Source: Mycogone perniciosa
Taxonomy: Eukaryota > Ascomycota > Sordariomycetes > Hypocreales > Hypocreaceae
Assembly (NCBI GenBank): GCA_025331125.1
Contig: JAOALB010000200.1
Span: forward strand, 1 to 64,000
Direction of reading: 5' to 3'
Length of the DNA stretch: 64,000 nucleotides
Part shown: one piece after another, positions 37,866 through 50,806 of the stretch
Layout: every line of letters starts with the position of its first letter
Numbering within the stretch: the stretch's first letter is position 1
Program-made: the position numbers and the translations under genes
Notes under the pieces: model-generated
Told to the model about the DNA's origin: nothing
What the model saw: the letters and a program-made list of their open reading frames with translations, nothing else
Database searches by the model: none

Positions 37866-40150
37866 AATACTAACTCTATAGTTTATATAGTTAATTCTAG
37901 AAAATAGTTTATAGACTATAAACTTAATAATAGGGAACTTAGTGTTATTTATACTAAAAGGGGTCTTATTACATTTAAAGGAATAGGTACAGCCACTTTT
38001 AATATCCTTAATAAAGATAATTAGTATAAAAAGATAATACAGCCAAATACCCTCTATTACCTATAGCTAGATATAAACCTTATAAGTGGTTTAAGGTATT
38101 ACTAAGCTGGAGGATATATATAGTATAATACTCTTTTTAAAGGCTATAAATTAGCCTTTAAGACTAAAACTAGGAGACTATTAGCAGTTTTCGGTAGTAA
38201 TACCTATCTTATCTATATTCTAACTAGATATACAGTCTTTAAATCATTAACTATAAAGCTGTATAAAGATAAGATTCCTAAGCTTTAAATCCTAAAGCTG
38301 ACTATAGGTCAGGATAATAAGGAATTAAAGGGAGAAATAAAGCTAGATTCTATATATTAAATAATTCCTAGCTTTTAAGATATTAATCCCTTACTCCTTA
38401 ACCCTATTTTAAAAAAAGTACCTCTTACTATTCTCTTTATTTTTATACTAGTTATACAAGACTCTGCAGTTATAAAGGATCCTATAAGTATAGATATATC
38501 CTATTTTCTCTATAATAGTATTAGAAAGCTAGCCTTTCTAGCTGCTGCAGTATAAAACCTATAAATACTTAAGTAAGTACTTTATAGTCTTAATAAAACT
38601 AAATGGCTAACAGCAATTAATAGTGAATTTAACCAGCTAGTCGAATAATATTCCTTTACCTTTATTAAGTATAATAGTATTCCTAAAGGCAGGAATCCTA
38701 TTACTAGTCAATTAGTTTTAAAGACTAAAAAAGACTAAAATAATAAAATAGTAAAATTTAAAGCTAAACTAGTTATTAAGGGTTTTCAATAATTAAAAGG
38801 AATAGATTTCAACCAAATATTTACCTTAACAGCTATTCCTTTTACCTAGCAGCTCCTATTAGCCTTAACTATTATCTATAACTAGGAAATTAAATAAATT
38901 GACTTTATTAATGTATTCTTTAATAGTATACTTAAAGAAACTATTTTCTTAAACTTCCTTAAAGGATTTAAAGACTATACTAGTTAAACTTCCTTTAAGA
39001 TTAAGTCTATTCTTAGAAAGCTGGGTTATAACCTTAATATAGATTAGGTTATTTAGTTATAGAAAGCTCTTTATAGCCTAAAACAGTCCCTTAAAGAATA
39101 GTAATAGGCTTTATAAGCTTTAGGAAATAAACTAGGATATAATCCTTTAATTTCTAACTCTGCTATTCTCTATAATCTAAATAACAGTATTTTTATTATT
39201 ACTTATATAAATAACTGTCTTTTTATTAAACTAAATAAAAAAGCTATAGCTTAACTAAAGCTAACTTTTAATAAAGTCTATACTATAAAAGATAAAGGCC
39301 CTGCCTCTTTCTTTTTAAGGGTTTAGATAGTTAAAGATAAAAAAAGAGGCCTTTTTTAGCTTTCCTAGAAATAGTATATTATTAAAGCTATAGAGTTTTT
39401 TAACCTTTAAAACTCTAAGCTTATTTAATTACCCCTACAGCCCTTTATTTTAGCTAATAAAACTATAACTAAACTAAATAAAGCTAATACTAAGCTTTTT
39501 TAAGCTATTATTAGTACTATTATTTACTTAATAACTTATACTTAAATAGATACCAGCTTTTTAGTCTAATACCTAGCTAGACAATTTCAAGGCCTTTATA
39601 AAAAGCACTTAAATGCAGCCTATAACCTATTACAGTATTTAAATAGTACCTAGAATCTAGCTATTTAATATACTAGAAAATCTAGCCTTATATTTATTAG
39701 CTATTGCGATAATGATTTTACTAAGGATAAAGAATTAAGCAACTCGACTTATAGCTAGGTTATTATAGTTACTAATAGGCCAATTAGCTGGAAATTAAAA
39801 AAGGGCTTAACTATCTGTCTTTCTATGCTAGAAGCAGAGTTTATAGCTTTTATAAAAGCTATTAGAGAGATTTAATGGCTTATTGGCCTATATAAAGAGG
39901 TAGATCAACTAATTAAATAGCCAATCTCGTTACTTAATAACAATAAAGGTGCTATTTCTACCTTAAATAACCCTACCCTTTATAATCGAATAAAATATAC
40001 TTTATTACAGTGTAATTATATTAAGGAATAGGTTAAAAATAGTGTTATTACAGTTAACTATCTGGAAACCAGTAAAATGGTTACTAATAGGCTTACTAAG
40101 CCTCTTCTAGGTCCGAAATTAAGGAATTTTATAAGTCTCTTTAATTTTAA
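37866..40150 (+). pseudogene. Copia protease-RT-RNase H polyprotein relic
   Basis: 37866-37877 reads NTNS, the RIP form of the protease DTGS motif. 38601-39260 reads reverse transcriptase: WLTAINSEFNQL, then KARLVIKGFQQ-like and TYINNCLFI (from YVDD). 39740-39900 reads RNase H: SWKLKKGLTICLSMLEAEF, close to the copia motif with S-x-x-E-A-E-[FY]. Stops are TAG/TAA at Gln/Trp positions. The integrase lies between protease and RT (about 38050-38560) but is poorly readable. Confidence 0.8.
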
Positions 40151-40343
40151 AATTTTACCTAAGGTATATACCTAAAGTTCTTACTTTTCTTATAGCTATT
40201 AACTATTTTATAGTTATTAGCTATCTTTATTATTTTTAACTATATTAGCAATCTTTTTTATTTTTATATTTTAATTACTTTCCTATATCTAGATCCTATA
40301 TTTACTTTAAAGTTATATAGGATAGTATTTATTTTAAAGGGAG

Positions 40344-40933
40344 TGTTAAAAAGGAGGGCTAAAAAGCAAGGATTTTAGTGTATTTAGGTAACCTTCCTAT
40401 TCTGGCTAGACGCGGAATTAGGCCTGACGCTAGGACTAAGCTTTAAAGGAACTTTAGTGTAAGTTAGGAAATTTCTATTATCTTTAATAATAATAATTAA
40501 GCTAGGACCAGCTGCCCCGCCTACCCTAGACTTAATACAATAAGTTTAATGGCTATTGTGAAAAGTCTGACTAAAATAGTTTCCTGTTTGTATAGCTATA
40601 AGTCGATTTAGACGATTTCCTATATAAATGAATTTTGCGGAAAATAGGAATAAGGCCATAAACCCAATTCTGCTACTGCATTCCTATTATTTAGTTGGAG
40701 GACTATTATAGAAGATAAAGCTATTGTTTATATAATCACTTCTACACTGGCCGCATATACACTAGATATTCTATAGCTATTAGCTATTAGATTATTTATA
40801 ATTTAATTGTTTATTTAATTGTTTATTTATTATTAGCCTAATTAAACTTAGTCGTTTCTTTATTGCTGCGTTATATACAGCTTCCTAGAAGCTATATATA
40901 AATAAGGTTCAGTATAACCTTGTTATTTTAATA
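40344..40933 (+). repeat. 3' LTR of the copia element
   Basis: 590 bp, aligning with the 5' LTR and, reversed, with the solo LTR at 583-1137. It is less mutated than the 5' LTR (keeps tgccccgcc, gcggaaaatagg). Confidence 0.93.
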
Positions 40934-43199
40934 AATATAAAAATAAAAAAGTAATAAAGCCTTTATTAAATTCTTAGACTTATAATATAAAACTCTCAAC
41001 CTTTTATAATTTATTACTTAAAAGTTCAATAAAACTAATACTTAAAAAGTTAATGGCTTTTATATTAAAGTATTTAATTAAATAGTTATTACTTTTACTA
41101 ATAAAACTAATAAGCCTATAAATAACAGTAACTAGTTTACTTAAAAAACTTTTAGGTAAAAGGTTTATAATAAGTTTAAAGAGTAGGCCTATTATACTAA
41201 ATTTAAAGGCAACTATAAATTTAAAAAGCTAAATAGTAACTATAGTCTTTAATAAGCCCTGCCTTAAAATAAATTAAACCCTTTAAAGTAAAAAGATATA
41301 AGCAATCCTATATAATTAAATACTATATCCTTTACTTTATAATACAAAAAACATTAATAACTTTATAACCTATACTATTACTATAGCAGTTAATATATAG
41401 TTAATAATTATATAGAAAAGTAAAAAGCTAATACTATAAAACCTTAAACTTTATAGGGATATAATAGGAGCTTTTTAAAATATAAAATATATTAAAGTAA
41501 TAGCACTATAATACTTTAAGGTAAGGTATATATTTTAAGCTAAAGAAAAAGTATATTAGCACTATAAATTCCTATTGTTTAATTCCTATAATATTAATAC
41601 TTTTTAGCTTAAAAAAATAACTTATTATACTATAAAAATTAATTTTTATACTATATTAATAAAACTAACTTTATTAAAAGATTAATTACGTTTAATAATA
41701 TATTTACCTATAAAAATATAACTTTTAATATAAAAAGGCAGGGAAAAAATTAATTTTCTAATAATATTATATTAAAAAGTATAATAAAATATTAAAATAG
41801 TCTATAAATCTAATACGTTTATAAATATAATAAATTATTATTTATTTATACTATATTATTCTTTATATATTTACTACTAATTATATTAACCTTTATTAAT
41901 AGTAGCTGTTTAATATAAGGCTTTATAGACTAGTATTTTCTTTAAAAGTCTTAAATCCTAATAAAGTAATTGCCTAAATTAAAAAGCTTTATTTTAACTG
42001 ATAGTAAAGTAATAGTATAGTTTATTAACTATATAATCTTAAATATAAAAATAAAGGAATATAAAAAGCTATATATATTTTTATTATTTATCCTTTAAAT
42101 TAAAACCCCTTTATCCTTAAAATACTATAGCTATAGTAATATAGTCTTAATATTAAGTAGCCTATATTAATAGTTACCTTTAATTTATAAGACTGTTTAA
42201 TAAATTATTACCTTGAAATATATACTATATTAATAATTCCTAGCTTAATAACTATTTTATATAATATTAATATTTTAAGTAAACCCTTAAAGTTAATACT
42301 TTATACTACTAGCAAGAAATAAAACAATATATTAAAAAAGATAGAAAAAAAGTTAAAAAGAAAGTTAAGTTTTAAGCTTATATTAAAAATATATTAAAAG
42401 AAATAATACCTTAATAAAAAAAGGGATTTATATATTAACCTTATATTAATATGAAAGTAAAATCACTACAATATTTATTAACTTAATAACTATAAAAGAT
42501 TAAAGACTAAAGTATAAATAATATTAAATAAGTCTTTAATCTTAATTTTAATAATACTAATAGCTAGGAACTATTAATATTTATATTAATATAACTCAAT
42601 ATAACTCTATAAGCTAAATATATTAATATTTAAAAGAAAGCCTATAGCAGTAATACTATATAAGTAACTTAACTTAGTAAATATTTAAATATTTACTGCA
42701 ATATTATTTATTTAATTTTATAAAGGTTTATTTACCTAGTATATAAAACTAACTTAAATAAACTTAGTAAAAGATATATAAAAGCAGGAATATAAAATAT
42801 ATAATTATTAAAACTTAATAAAGATATCTTTATAAATATATTACATAAATAAAGTAGCTTTATAATAGTATAAATATTATTCCTCATAGTCTTTTATAAA
42901 TCCTTTATATACTATTATAGCAGAGAGTACCTTTAAAGGATATTAGAGTTTAATATTAATAAGTTTATAAAAGTAAAGCTAAAATTAATAAAAAGTAAGA
43001 TTTAAAATTTTTTTTAATTAATTATAAAATAAAACTATTGGCTTCTTTTTATAGTTTGTAAATAAACTTGCCTTTAAAAGATTATAAGACTATAAAATTA
43101 AGCTTTTACTATAAAAGGAACTACTATATTAAAAAAGCCGCCTAATATTACTAAATAAACTTTAAGTTATGAGAAAATAGTTAAATAAAAATTTATTTA

Positions 43200-44291
43200 A
43201 AGGATTTATTAGGGAATTTAAACTAAAATATACTGCCCCTTTACTTTTTACTATAAAACTTAAAACAGGTATATATATTTATTAAAATTATTAAAGCTTT
43301 AATAATATTACTATAAAAACTCGCTACCTATTACTATTAATCTAGGAAATATTAAATACTTTATATAATATTAGATTTTATATTAAATTAAATATAATAA
43401 CTGCCTTTAATAAACTTAAAATTATAAAGGGATATAAATAAAAAACAGCTTTTATAACCTAATTTAAGCTATTTAAAACCTTTATTATACCTTTAAGCCT
43501 TTATAGCGCCTTAACCTTCTTTTAATATTATATTAACTATACTTTATATAGTTTACTTAATAGAATTTATATAGTTTACATTAATAATATTTTAATTTAC
43601 TTAACTATATAAAAGGAATATTGATAATATATATAAAAAGTTATAAATAAATTAATTAATATATGTCTTTAAATTAATATTAATAAAAGAAATTTAAAGT
43701 AATAAAAATAAAGTTTTTTAGTTTAATTATTATAAATAATAGCATTAAAATAAACTTTAAAAAAGTAATTGTAATTATAAGTTAAAAGAGACCTTTAAAC
43801 CTTTATAAATTTTAATATTTTTTAAGCTTTATAAATTTCTATTAGCAGTATATTAAAGACTTTTTAATATCTACAAACCCTTAAATAGCCTTTTAAAAAA
43901 AGATATACTATAAAATTAAATAAAACTTTATACTACTGCATTTAATAATCCTAAAACCTAGTTTATAACTGCCTTAATCTTTACCTTTTTAAACTATAAT
44001 AAAAGAATAGTTTTAAAAAAAAATACTTTAAACTAAGTATTTAATAATATTCTTTTTTAATATAATAAAAATAGTATTTTGCAATTAATAGTATATTTTT
44101 TATTAAAGTATTTAGCTATTAAATATAATTATAAAGTTTATAATAAAAAGCTATTAGCTATTATTAAATTATTAATAAAATAATATTTTAAACTTTAAAC
44201 TATAAAATATAAATTTAAAATTATTATAGATTATAAAAACTTAAAATACTTTATAACTATTAAAGTATTAAATTAAAAATAAATCTATTAA
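43200..44291 (+). pseudogene. Reverse transcriptase-RNase H relic of D
   Basis: Reads, through stops, the gypsy series: NSLPITINL-like (from N-x-Y-P-L-P-x-I), FNKLKI-like, AFITxF-like and, near 43574, VYINNILIY (from YIDDILIY). The RNase H end KNLKYFTTIKVL (from HKNLxYFTTTKxL) reaches 44275. The miniature LTR element at 44292 interrupts it. The frame resumes at 44756 with NQFKFLFQYNF-like residues, the expected next block. Confidence 0.75.
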
Positions 44292-44750
44292 TATTATATT
44301 CCAAGTATACTTCTTTATATATAGTTAATACTATTATAATAATTGCTATAAATGTAATTATTAGCCTATTCTTTTACCTATTAGTGTAATAGTATAATAG
44401 TTTATTATACGATAATTGTATATAGCTAGTGGCCTTAGGTTCCAATTGTATTAGTGTTCTGCACTTTTTAGACCTCTGCCGCTAATAAGCCCGCTATATA
44501 GCAGTACTTAGGCTGGTATTATAGCGTGCGCTTGGGGGATAAAACAACTGTATAGACCTAAAGGATAGATTGGTCCCTTATCTAGTCGTTGCCTTAGGCT
44601 TAAGGATAAGCCCTGAGAGAGAGGGATATCGTGTTATATTCCGAGCACGTTTCCCTTATATACAGTTAGTACCATTATAATAATTGCTATAAATGCGATT
44701 ATTAGCCTATTCTTTTGCCTGTTAGCGTAATGTTATAATGGTTTATTACA
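44292..44750 (+). mobile_element. Miniature LTR element (TRIM-like), 459 bp
   Basis: Direct terminal repeats of 118-119 bp (44292-44409 and 44632-44750) run from TGTTATATTCC to GGTTTATTACA, with TG...CA ends intact in the right copy. A perfect 5-bp duplication, attaa, lies at 44287-44291 and 44751-44755. A purine-rich tract (gagagagaggga, about 44615-44627) precedes the right repeat. The 222-bp interior has no coding frame. These features fit a terminal-repeat retrotransposon in miniature, moved by some autonomous LTR element not seen here. The left repeat is RIP-mutated; the interior and right repeat are nearly clean. Confidence 0.88.
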
Positions 44751-44755
44751 ATTAA

Positions 44756-46421
44756 TTTAAATTTTTATTTTAATATAATTTCTAAATTATTTATTAGCCT
44801 AAACTAAAAGCAGTAAAGTTTAATATAGTAAATAAAAGATTTTAAAATATGCTAATAAAGTTAAACTAAAATAAAAGTTCACTAAAAGAAAAAAATAAAA
44901 CTTTATGTTGAAAAAGCAGCTTTAACCCTTATATTTATATTAATATTATAGGAAATATAAATAATAAAAACCTTTTTATTATAATAACTAACACTTTAAT
45001 TTTAAACCTAGAAAGATTAATTAATAAAATAATTAATAAAGCTAATAAAATATTAAATACTGTAAATATTATAATATAAGTGTTTTAAAACCTAGCTATT
45101 TAATAATAACCAAAAAGTATTTAAAGTAACTTGAAGGCAGTAATATAAAACTTTTAAATCTATAGCAATTAAATATATTATTAAAAATAACTTTTCCTGT
45201 TATTAATAAATAAAGTAAAGATATAAATTATATATTAAATATATTCTTTTAGGCTAAAAGGATACTTAAAATAAATAAAAACCCTAAACCCTTTTAATTA
45301 TATATACTAATAGCTGTAAATATTAGTTAATATTAATACTTTTAAATAAAGTTAAATAAATCTGCTTTTTTAAAAACTTAAAATCTATTTTAAATATTCT
45401 TTAACTTATTACTTAAGAATTAATAGCTAAATTAAACAGTTAAATATAAAGGTAAAGTAATATTATAAGCACTTTATAAGTTTTATTAAAATAATTAAAT
45501 AAACTAGTTATTATTTATAAAGTTTATTTAAAATAATTATATATTTAAAATAATAGGAACCTTACTATTTTATATAAATTATAGTTTTTACTTATATTTA
45601 AAAGTTAAGCCTTTAAACCCCTGCCTGCTAAACCTATTTATTATTTAAAAAAAGAGTTTCTCTAAAATAAATACTATAACGAAATATTTCTAATAAATCT
45701 TAAATTAATTAAAAGCCTTTATAGTATAATTAATCACTTCATATAACTGCAGCTAATATATTAAAAGAGGACTTATATTAATTTACAGTTAATAAAAAGG
45801 TATAGTTAAAGATTAAACACCTTAAAATAAACTACGTAATAAAAAAGGGAGATAATAAATAGGTAGGCCTATATAAAGTCCTTAATATATACCATTAAGC
45901 CTACCAACTTAAACTCCTTTACTATATCTGCATTTTCCCTATATTCTATAACTCTTTTTTTAAACTACTAGCAGTTAATAAAGTAGGCTAATAGATAGAT
46001 ATATCTGCTAAGATAAAACACTATTAATAAATAAAAAATAAAAGTATTTAAAGATAAATCTTTAAAAGAGATAATAAAATAAATAAAATAAATAAAATAA
46101 TAGAAAAGTAAAAGTTTAATAATATCTTTAACTGCTATAATAAAGATAGCCTATACTATTATATAGCCTAGAAATATTATATATTAAGCTAGTAACCTAT
46201 AAAGGACTTAAAAGGATAAAATACTGCCCTTTTAAAATACTATATAAAAAACCTTAATAAGCCTAGCCCGTTTACCTAGGTTAAAAAAAGGAAGATAATT
46301 AACTAGCTAAACGTGTAATACAGTAGCCGTTTATAATAGAATCAATATAATAAAAGGATTAAAATATATATAGTCTTAAAATAGCTATTTAAAGGCAAAT
46401 AAAGTTTAAAAGGGGGGGTAC
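44756..46421 (+). pseudogene. Element D pol remainder (integrase region)
   Basis: Starts with the end of RNase H (PKLKAVKFN, from RPGKxxxKxD) and continues into a zinc-binding/integrase region that is heavily eroded. The order and the polypurine tract at 46408 show it is the 3' end of D. Confidence 0.55.
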
Positions 46422-46583
46422 TGTTATAGTATTAAACCTGCCCTTTAATAGCTTATTAGTATTATATATATCCTTATATAATAACTTAGTCCTAGACATT
46501 TAAACTATACTTTTATAGGTTTTTGCTTTATTTAAGGTACAATAAAGATATTACCTTAACCTGCTATTCTATATACTGTAATA
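46422..46583 (+). repeat. 3' LTR of gypsy D
   Basis: 162 bp, starting TGTTATAGTATTAAACC. Aligns with 26963-27124. Confidence 0.88.
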
Positions 46584-47458
46584 GGTATTTAATATATATA
46601 AAAGTGTATCCTTTACTTTTATTTACTTTCTTTTTTAATTTATTTACATTTAATTTAGTTTACTTTATTATTTATTATATACTTTATAAGGCTTATGAAT
46701 ATATTTTTATTAAGATATTTAATATTAACATTATATTAATAATAAAGTTGAAATAAATTATTTATATAATATTATACTTAAAAAGAATATAAATATTTAT
46801 AATAAACTATATAAATCTAATAGTATTTTAAGTATTTATAAATTAAAAAATATATATAAACTAAATTAAATATATAATAAAAGTATAAGGTTTATTTTTT
46901 AATTTTAAGTAAAGCTTTTATGATATATATAAATAATAATAGAATTATTAAAAATTAAATTATATAAAATATATATAAATATTAAAGGTAAAGGAAATAA
47001 GTATTTTATTACTATATATATTTATAGTAGAAAATATGTTTTGAAATTATATAAAATAAATATAATTAAAAACATAAGTATGAAATTAAATATTTATATT
47101 AATATCATAAATACTTTTAATAAAGCGTTAATTTATTTAAAAAACTTTCAAAATGTAAATATTCTACAATATTTTATAATAATTAATATTTATAAATAAA
47201 ATTAATATATTAATAAAAGTTTTAAATTAATTTATTTTATTAATTTTAACATTTATTATATATTTTAAAAGACTTTATTATTTATATTTGTTAAAAATAT
47301 AAATATAAATATACATTTAATTTATATTATATAAAGTAACTATAAGAATAATAGGAAAATTAATACTAAAATAAATAAAAACTATTATTTTAATATAGGT
47401 TATAATAATTTAAAGAATTTAAGGAAATTACTTTTTCTTTAAAGAAAAAGGTAAATAT
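46584..47458. other. E-repeat right flank and AT-rich DNA, no gene
   Basis: 46584-46690 continues the E repeat interrupted by D (tatataaaagtgtatcctttac and pyrimidine tail, compare 10590-10680). The remainder has no usable frame. The open frame at 46523-46756 straddles the D LTR and E tail and is fortuitous. Confidence 0.6.
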
Positions 47459-48152
47459 TATTATGATAGTATTAATTATAATATAATATTAATACTTTAT
47501 TATATAAACTTTAATTATATAATTAAACTTTAATATATTTTTAACTTTAAGTTTCTATAATACTTCTAAGCTTTTATACTTTAGATAATATAATAATAAT
47601 ATTTACTTTAATTTACTTTTTTATATTATAATAGTTTATATTATCCTTTAATTTATTTATATTTTTGTAAAGTCTATATTTAATTAACTATCAATACTTT
47701 AAAATCCCTTTTTACTTTTTAAACTATAATAGTAGTTTTATAATTTAGCTTTGATCCTTTAAAGCTTTTATTTATAAAAGGTTAATTAAATTGAAATAAA
47801 TATAAATACCTTAAATGTTATTCTATCGTTAATTTAATTTACTACACCATAATCTTACCTATAAAGTTTATAATTCTCTTTTTTTAAAACCTTTTCAAAA
47901 GTTAATATTAAGAGTAAAAATATATAGTTAATAAATATAATAATAAGAAATAATAACCTTTATTATTAATTTTGTCTCTTTAATTAAATCACAAATAAAG
48001 GCTTAATTTAATAAAGAAAATAAAAATAAACATTGAAATCAAAGGTTTTAAAGTAAATAATTAAAAGTAAAGACTTTATAATATAAATTAAAGTTTAAAT
48101 TAAAGCTTTAAATATAACTTTACTATTTTACTTTAAAGATAAGAATATATTT

Positions 48153-48544
48153 TGTTAAAGCTAACCAATATACCTAATATACTTATATTTTCTTTCATTA
48201 ATTTACTTAAAAAAAGTTAATTATTTATTTAAGTAACTACTAGATTAAGAAAGTATAAAACTATGAAGATAAATAGATACATTTAGTTCAATAATAACTT
48301 ATATTCTCTTTTAATATATTACTTTACCTATAATTCTATAGCTATTAAAGTATAAAGGACGTAACTATTAATTACTTTCAAGTATAGATATTATAATTAA
48401 ATAATTTACAGTATCTTTTACTCTTTATATTACTTAACTATAAACATATAGTTTTATTAAAAGCATTGTTCCTATATTTTATTTAGCTTGTTATTAGTGT
48501 ATATATTTATATATAGTTAAGGTGCCAATTCCCCTTTAATAAAA
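48153..48544 (+). mobile_element. Solo LTR of gypsy C inside B1
   Basis: 392 bp, aligning with both C LTRs from the RIP form of TGTTGGGGG to ccccctttaataaaa. A perfect 5-bp duplication, tattt, lies at 48148-48152 and 48545-48549. No C internal sequence is attached. Confidence 0.92.
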
Positions 48545-50518
48545 TATTTAATTATTATTAAATTCAAAACTTTAAGAAATTTAATAATTAAGAAAGAAAT
48601 ATGATAAATAATTAATAAACTTTCTATTATTAAATTTAGAAATACTTTATATATCATAACTCTTTTAAGTAATTAGTAAGTATAATAAAATAATTTTAAT
48701 ACTATTATTAATAGGTTTAATAATTTTATGAAATAATAATAAAAACGTAATAAAACGTTTTTATTAATTTGAATTAATAATATAAAATAATTGTTTATCT
48801 TAAAAGGTATTATAGTTTCTTAATAATATAATTAAATAAGCCTTTTTAAAACTTTATAGCAAAGTTATATATATTAAATAATAAATATAATAAAACTATT
48901 AAAGAAATAATGAAGGCTTTACAAATAAAGTATTTTCAGAATTCTATTAATATTTTGAAGGTTGAAATACTTAAATTAAATAAATTTAACTTTATTTAAG
49001 AATATTAAGTTTATTGAATTATTAATAATAAACTTTCGGAAGGTATTTAATATAATACCTTTTATATTCTTTAAATATACTAATATAAATAATAGAATTA
49101 AGTAAAGGATTTAATACTTTCTTTAATATTAATGAATAATATACTATAATTCGATATTATATATATTATATTACTTTACTTTTGAATCTTTGAAAAAGAA
49201 TATTCTATTAAAAGACTTTGCTTTTATTAAAAAACATAAACTATTACTTTAGTAAGTATAATAAAATGAAATAGTGTACTATATATTAAGAAAGTCTATA
49301 TTAAATATAAAATTAAAATTGTTAGAAACAATTATACTGAAAATACTTTAATTTAATAGTATTTGAAACTTGATAATAAAATAATTTAATAAAGTAATAT
49401 AATTAAACCTTAATAGTATATTAATATTATATATAATACTGTATTAATTATAAATAATACTATTATTTTAAAATAGGTTTATTACTTTTTTATTAATTTA
49501 AAACCTTTTAAATTTAAATTCATAAATAATAAGTCCCTTTAACTATAAATTATATTATCTTTTATATAAATATTAATGTTAATATAACGGTTTTAATAAA
49601 TAGTAATTATATATTATAAGCTTTTATAAGCTATACTTTTATTAAAGAAAATGAATAGTATTATTACACAATTATTATGTCTTAAAAACCTTTTCTTTAT
49701 TAATAAAAGGTATCGTTAATAAAGGTTTTAACTTTTGTATTATATATATTATTATTAACTCTTAATAAAAACTTTACTTTTCTTTTATTATAAATAACTA
49801 TAAGAATAAACCTATTATCTTTAAGCTTTTATAATAAAATTAATAATAAAGAGCTATAAATTTAAATAACTTTACATTAAATAAATATGAAGCTATACTT
49901 TACTTCTATAATATATAGTGAATATAAAACAGTAAACGGATAGTAAAAGCGATAATTATAATTATTTAATATATTACTTTCATAAAGTTAAATTAAGTTT
50001 AAAATTGAAATATATATGTAAATAAAATAAATATATAAATAATAATTATTATAAACCTAATTACTTTGTATTATTTTATATATATTTATATATAGAATAT
50101 AATTTAAAGAAAGTTAATAAAATTATTATGATTGAGAAACTAATATATATAAATAAAAAAAGATATTAATATAAAAATAATAATATTATTGAACATATAG
50201 AACTTTCTTACTAAATATTCCTTTTTAAAAGAAATAAACAGAGTTATAGCTATTAATATAAAGAAATATATAATAAAGAAACTTAAATTTAATAAATTAA
50301 ATATTTTAAAAAAAACTATTATTTTAAGTATATAAGCTATATAATACTTCCCTATTAAAAATAATAGCTAAACTCTTTTATAATAAATTGAAAAAAGTAA
50401 TATTAAAATATTATTAAAAGAAAGTACTTTAATATTAACAAAATAAATTCTTTTTATTAAATAAACTATAAGTAATAGAGCAATAATTAAATAAAAACTA
50501 TATAAAGGATTTCTATTA

Positions 50519-50806
50519 AGGTAGGTAGGCTAAGGACCTACTACTTATTAGCGCTTATTAGCGCTAAAGAGCTTTTATCTGCTTATACAGCAGATATAAG
50601 CTAATATATACACTATATAACCGATATATTAAACTATATAGGCGCTTACAATGCATATATTCTACCATTTCCTTTATATTAGCTATATATATATATAGCG
50701 AGGCCATTACAGTATATTCTCTAATAGAATTAAGCTTTATTCCCATTCTCTCTATACTTTATATAACTGTGCCGCGCTGTGCCACAATGTCTATATAAAT
50801 AATAAA
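50519..50806 (+). repeat. 'F' short interspersed repeat inside B1
   Basis: A roughly 290-bp segment absent from the collinear position in B2 (about 62800-62812). It is richer in G/C than the surrounding DNA (gtaggtaggctaaggacc; gtgccgcgctgtgcc). The second copy is split by element C (13081-13245 plus 25290-25395). No clear terminal inverted repeat, LTR or Pol III box was seen, so its class is open. The small open frame within it (50564-50746, minus) is not credible. Confidence 0.7.

Larger units (their letters stand above)
35673..40933 (+). mobile_element. Ty1/copia element, RIP-mutated, nested in D
   Basis: LTRs 35673-36252 (580 bp) and 40344-40933 (590 bp; the extra 10 bp is an internal ttaattgttt duplication), starting TGTTAAAAAGG. 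A perfect target duplication, aatat, lies at 35668-35672 and 40934-40938. The primer binding site directly after the 5' LTR, ggttataagcctagg, is a mutated form of ggttatgagcccagg, complementary to the anticodon arm of initiator tRNA-Met as in Ty1/copia. The polypurine tract aaagggag (40336-40343) abuts the 3' LTR. Internal order (protease, reverse transcriptase, RNase H) fits copia. Confidence 0.95.
26963..46583 (+). mobile_element. Gypsy element D with nested insertions
   Basis: Short LTRs (162 bp) at 26963-27124 and 46422-46583 start TGTTATAG or its RIP form and end ctataata/ctgtaata. A long polypurine tract (aaaaggggggg, 46408-46418) abuts the 3' LTR. The flanking 5-mers agtat/ggtat differ by one G-to-A. 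The element was interrupted by A1 (27354-35070), a copia element (35673-40933) and a miniature LTR element (44292-44750). D's own internal DNA is 27125-27353, 35076-35672, 40939-44291 and 44756-46421. All frames are destroyed by TAA/TAG stops. Confidence 0.85.

Noticed and set aside
35673..40933. Possibly active copia element
   Set aside because: Catalytic motifs are changed (DTGS to NTNS, DD to NN) and stops occur throughout, so it cannot be autonomous.
46523..46756. 77-codon open frame
   Set aside because: It spans the D LTR and the flanking E repeat. Its Tyr/Ile/Phe/Asn-rich composition is what AT-rich noise gives.
50564..50746. 60-codon minus-strand frame
   Set aside because: It lies inside the F repeat, is not preserved in the other copy, and has no features of a protein.
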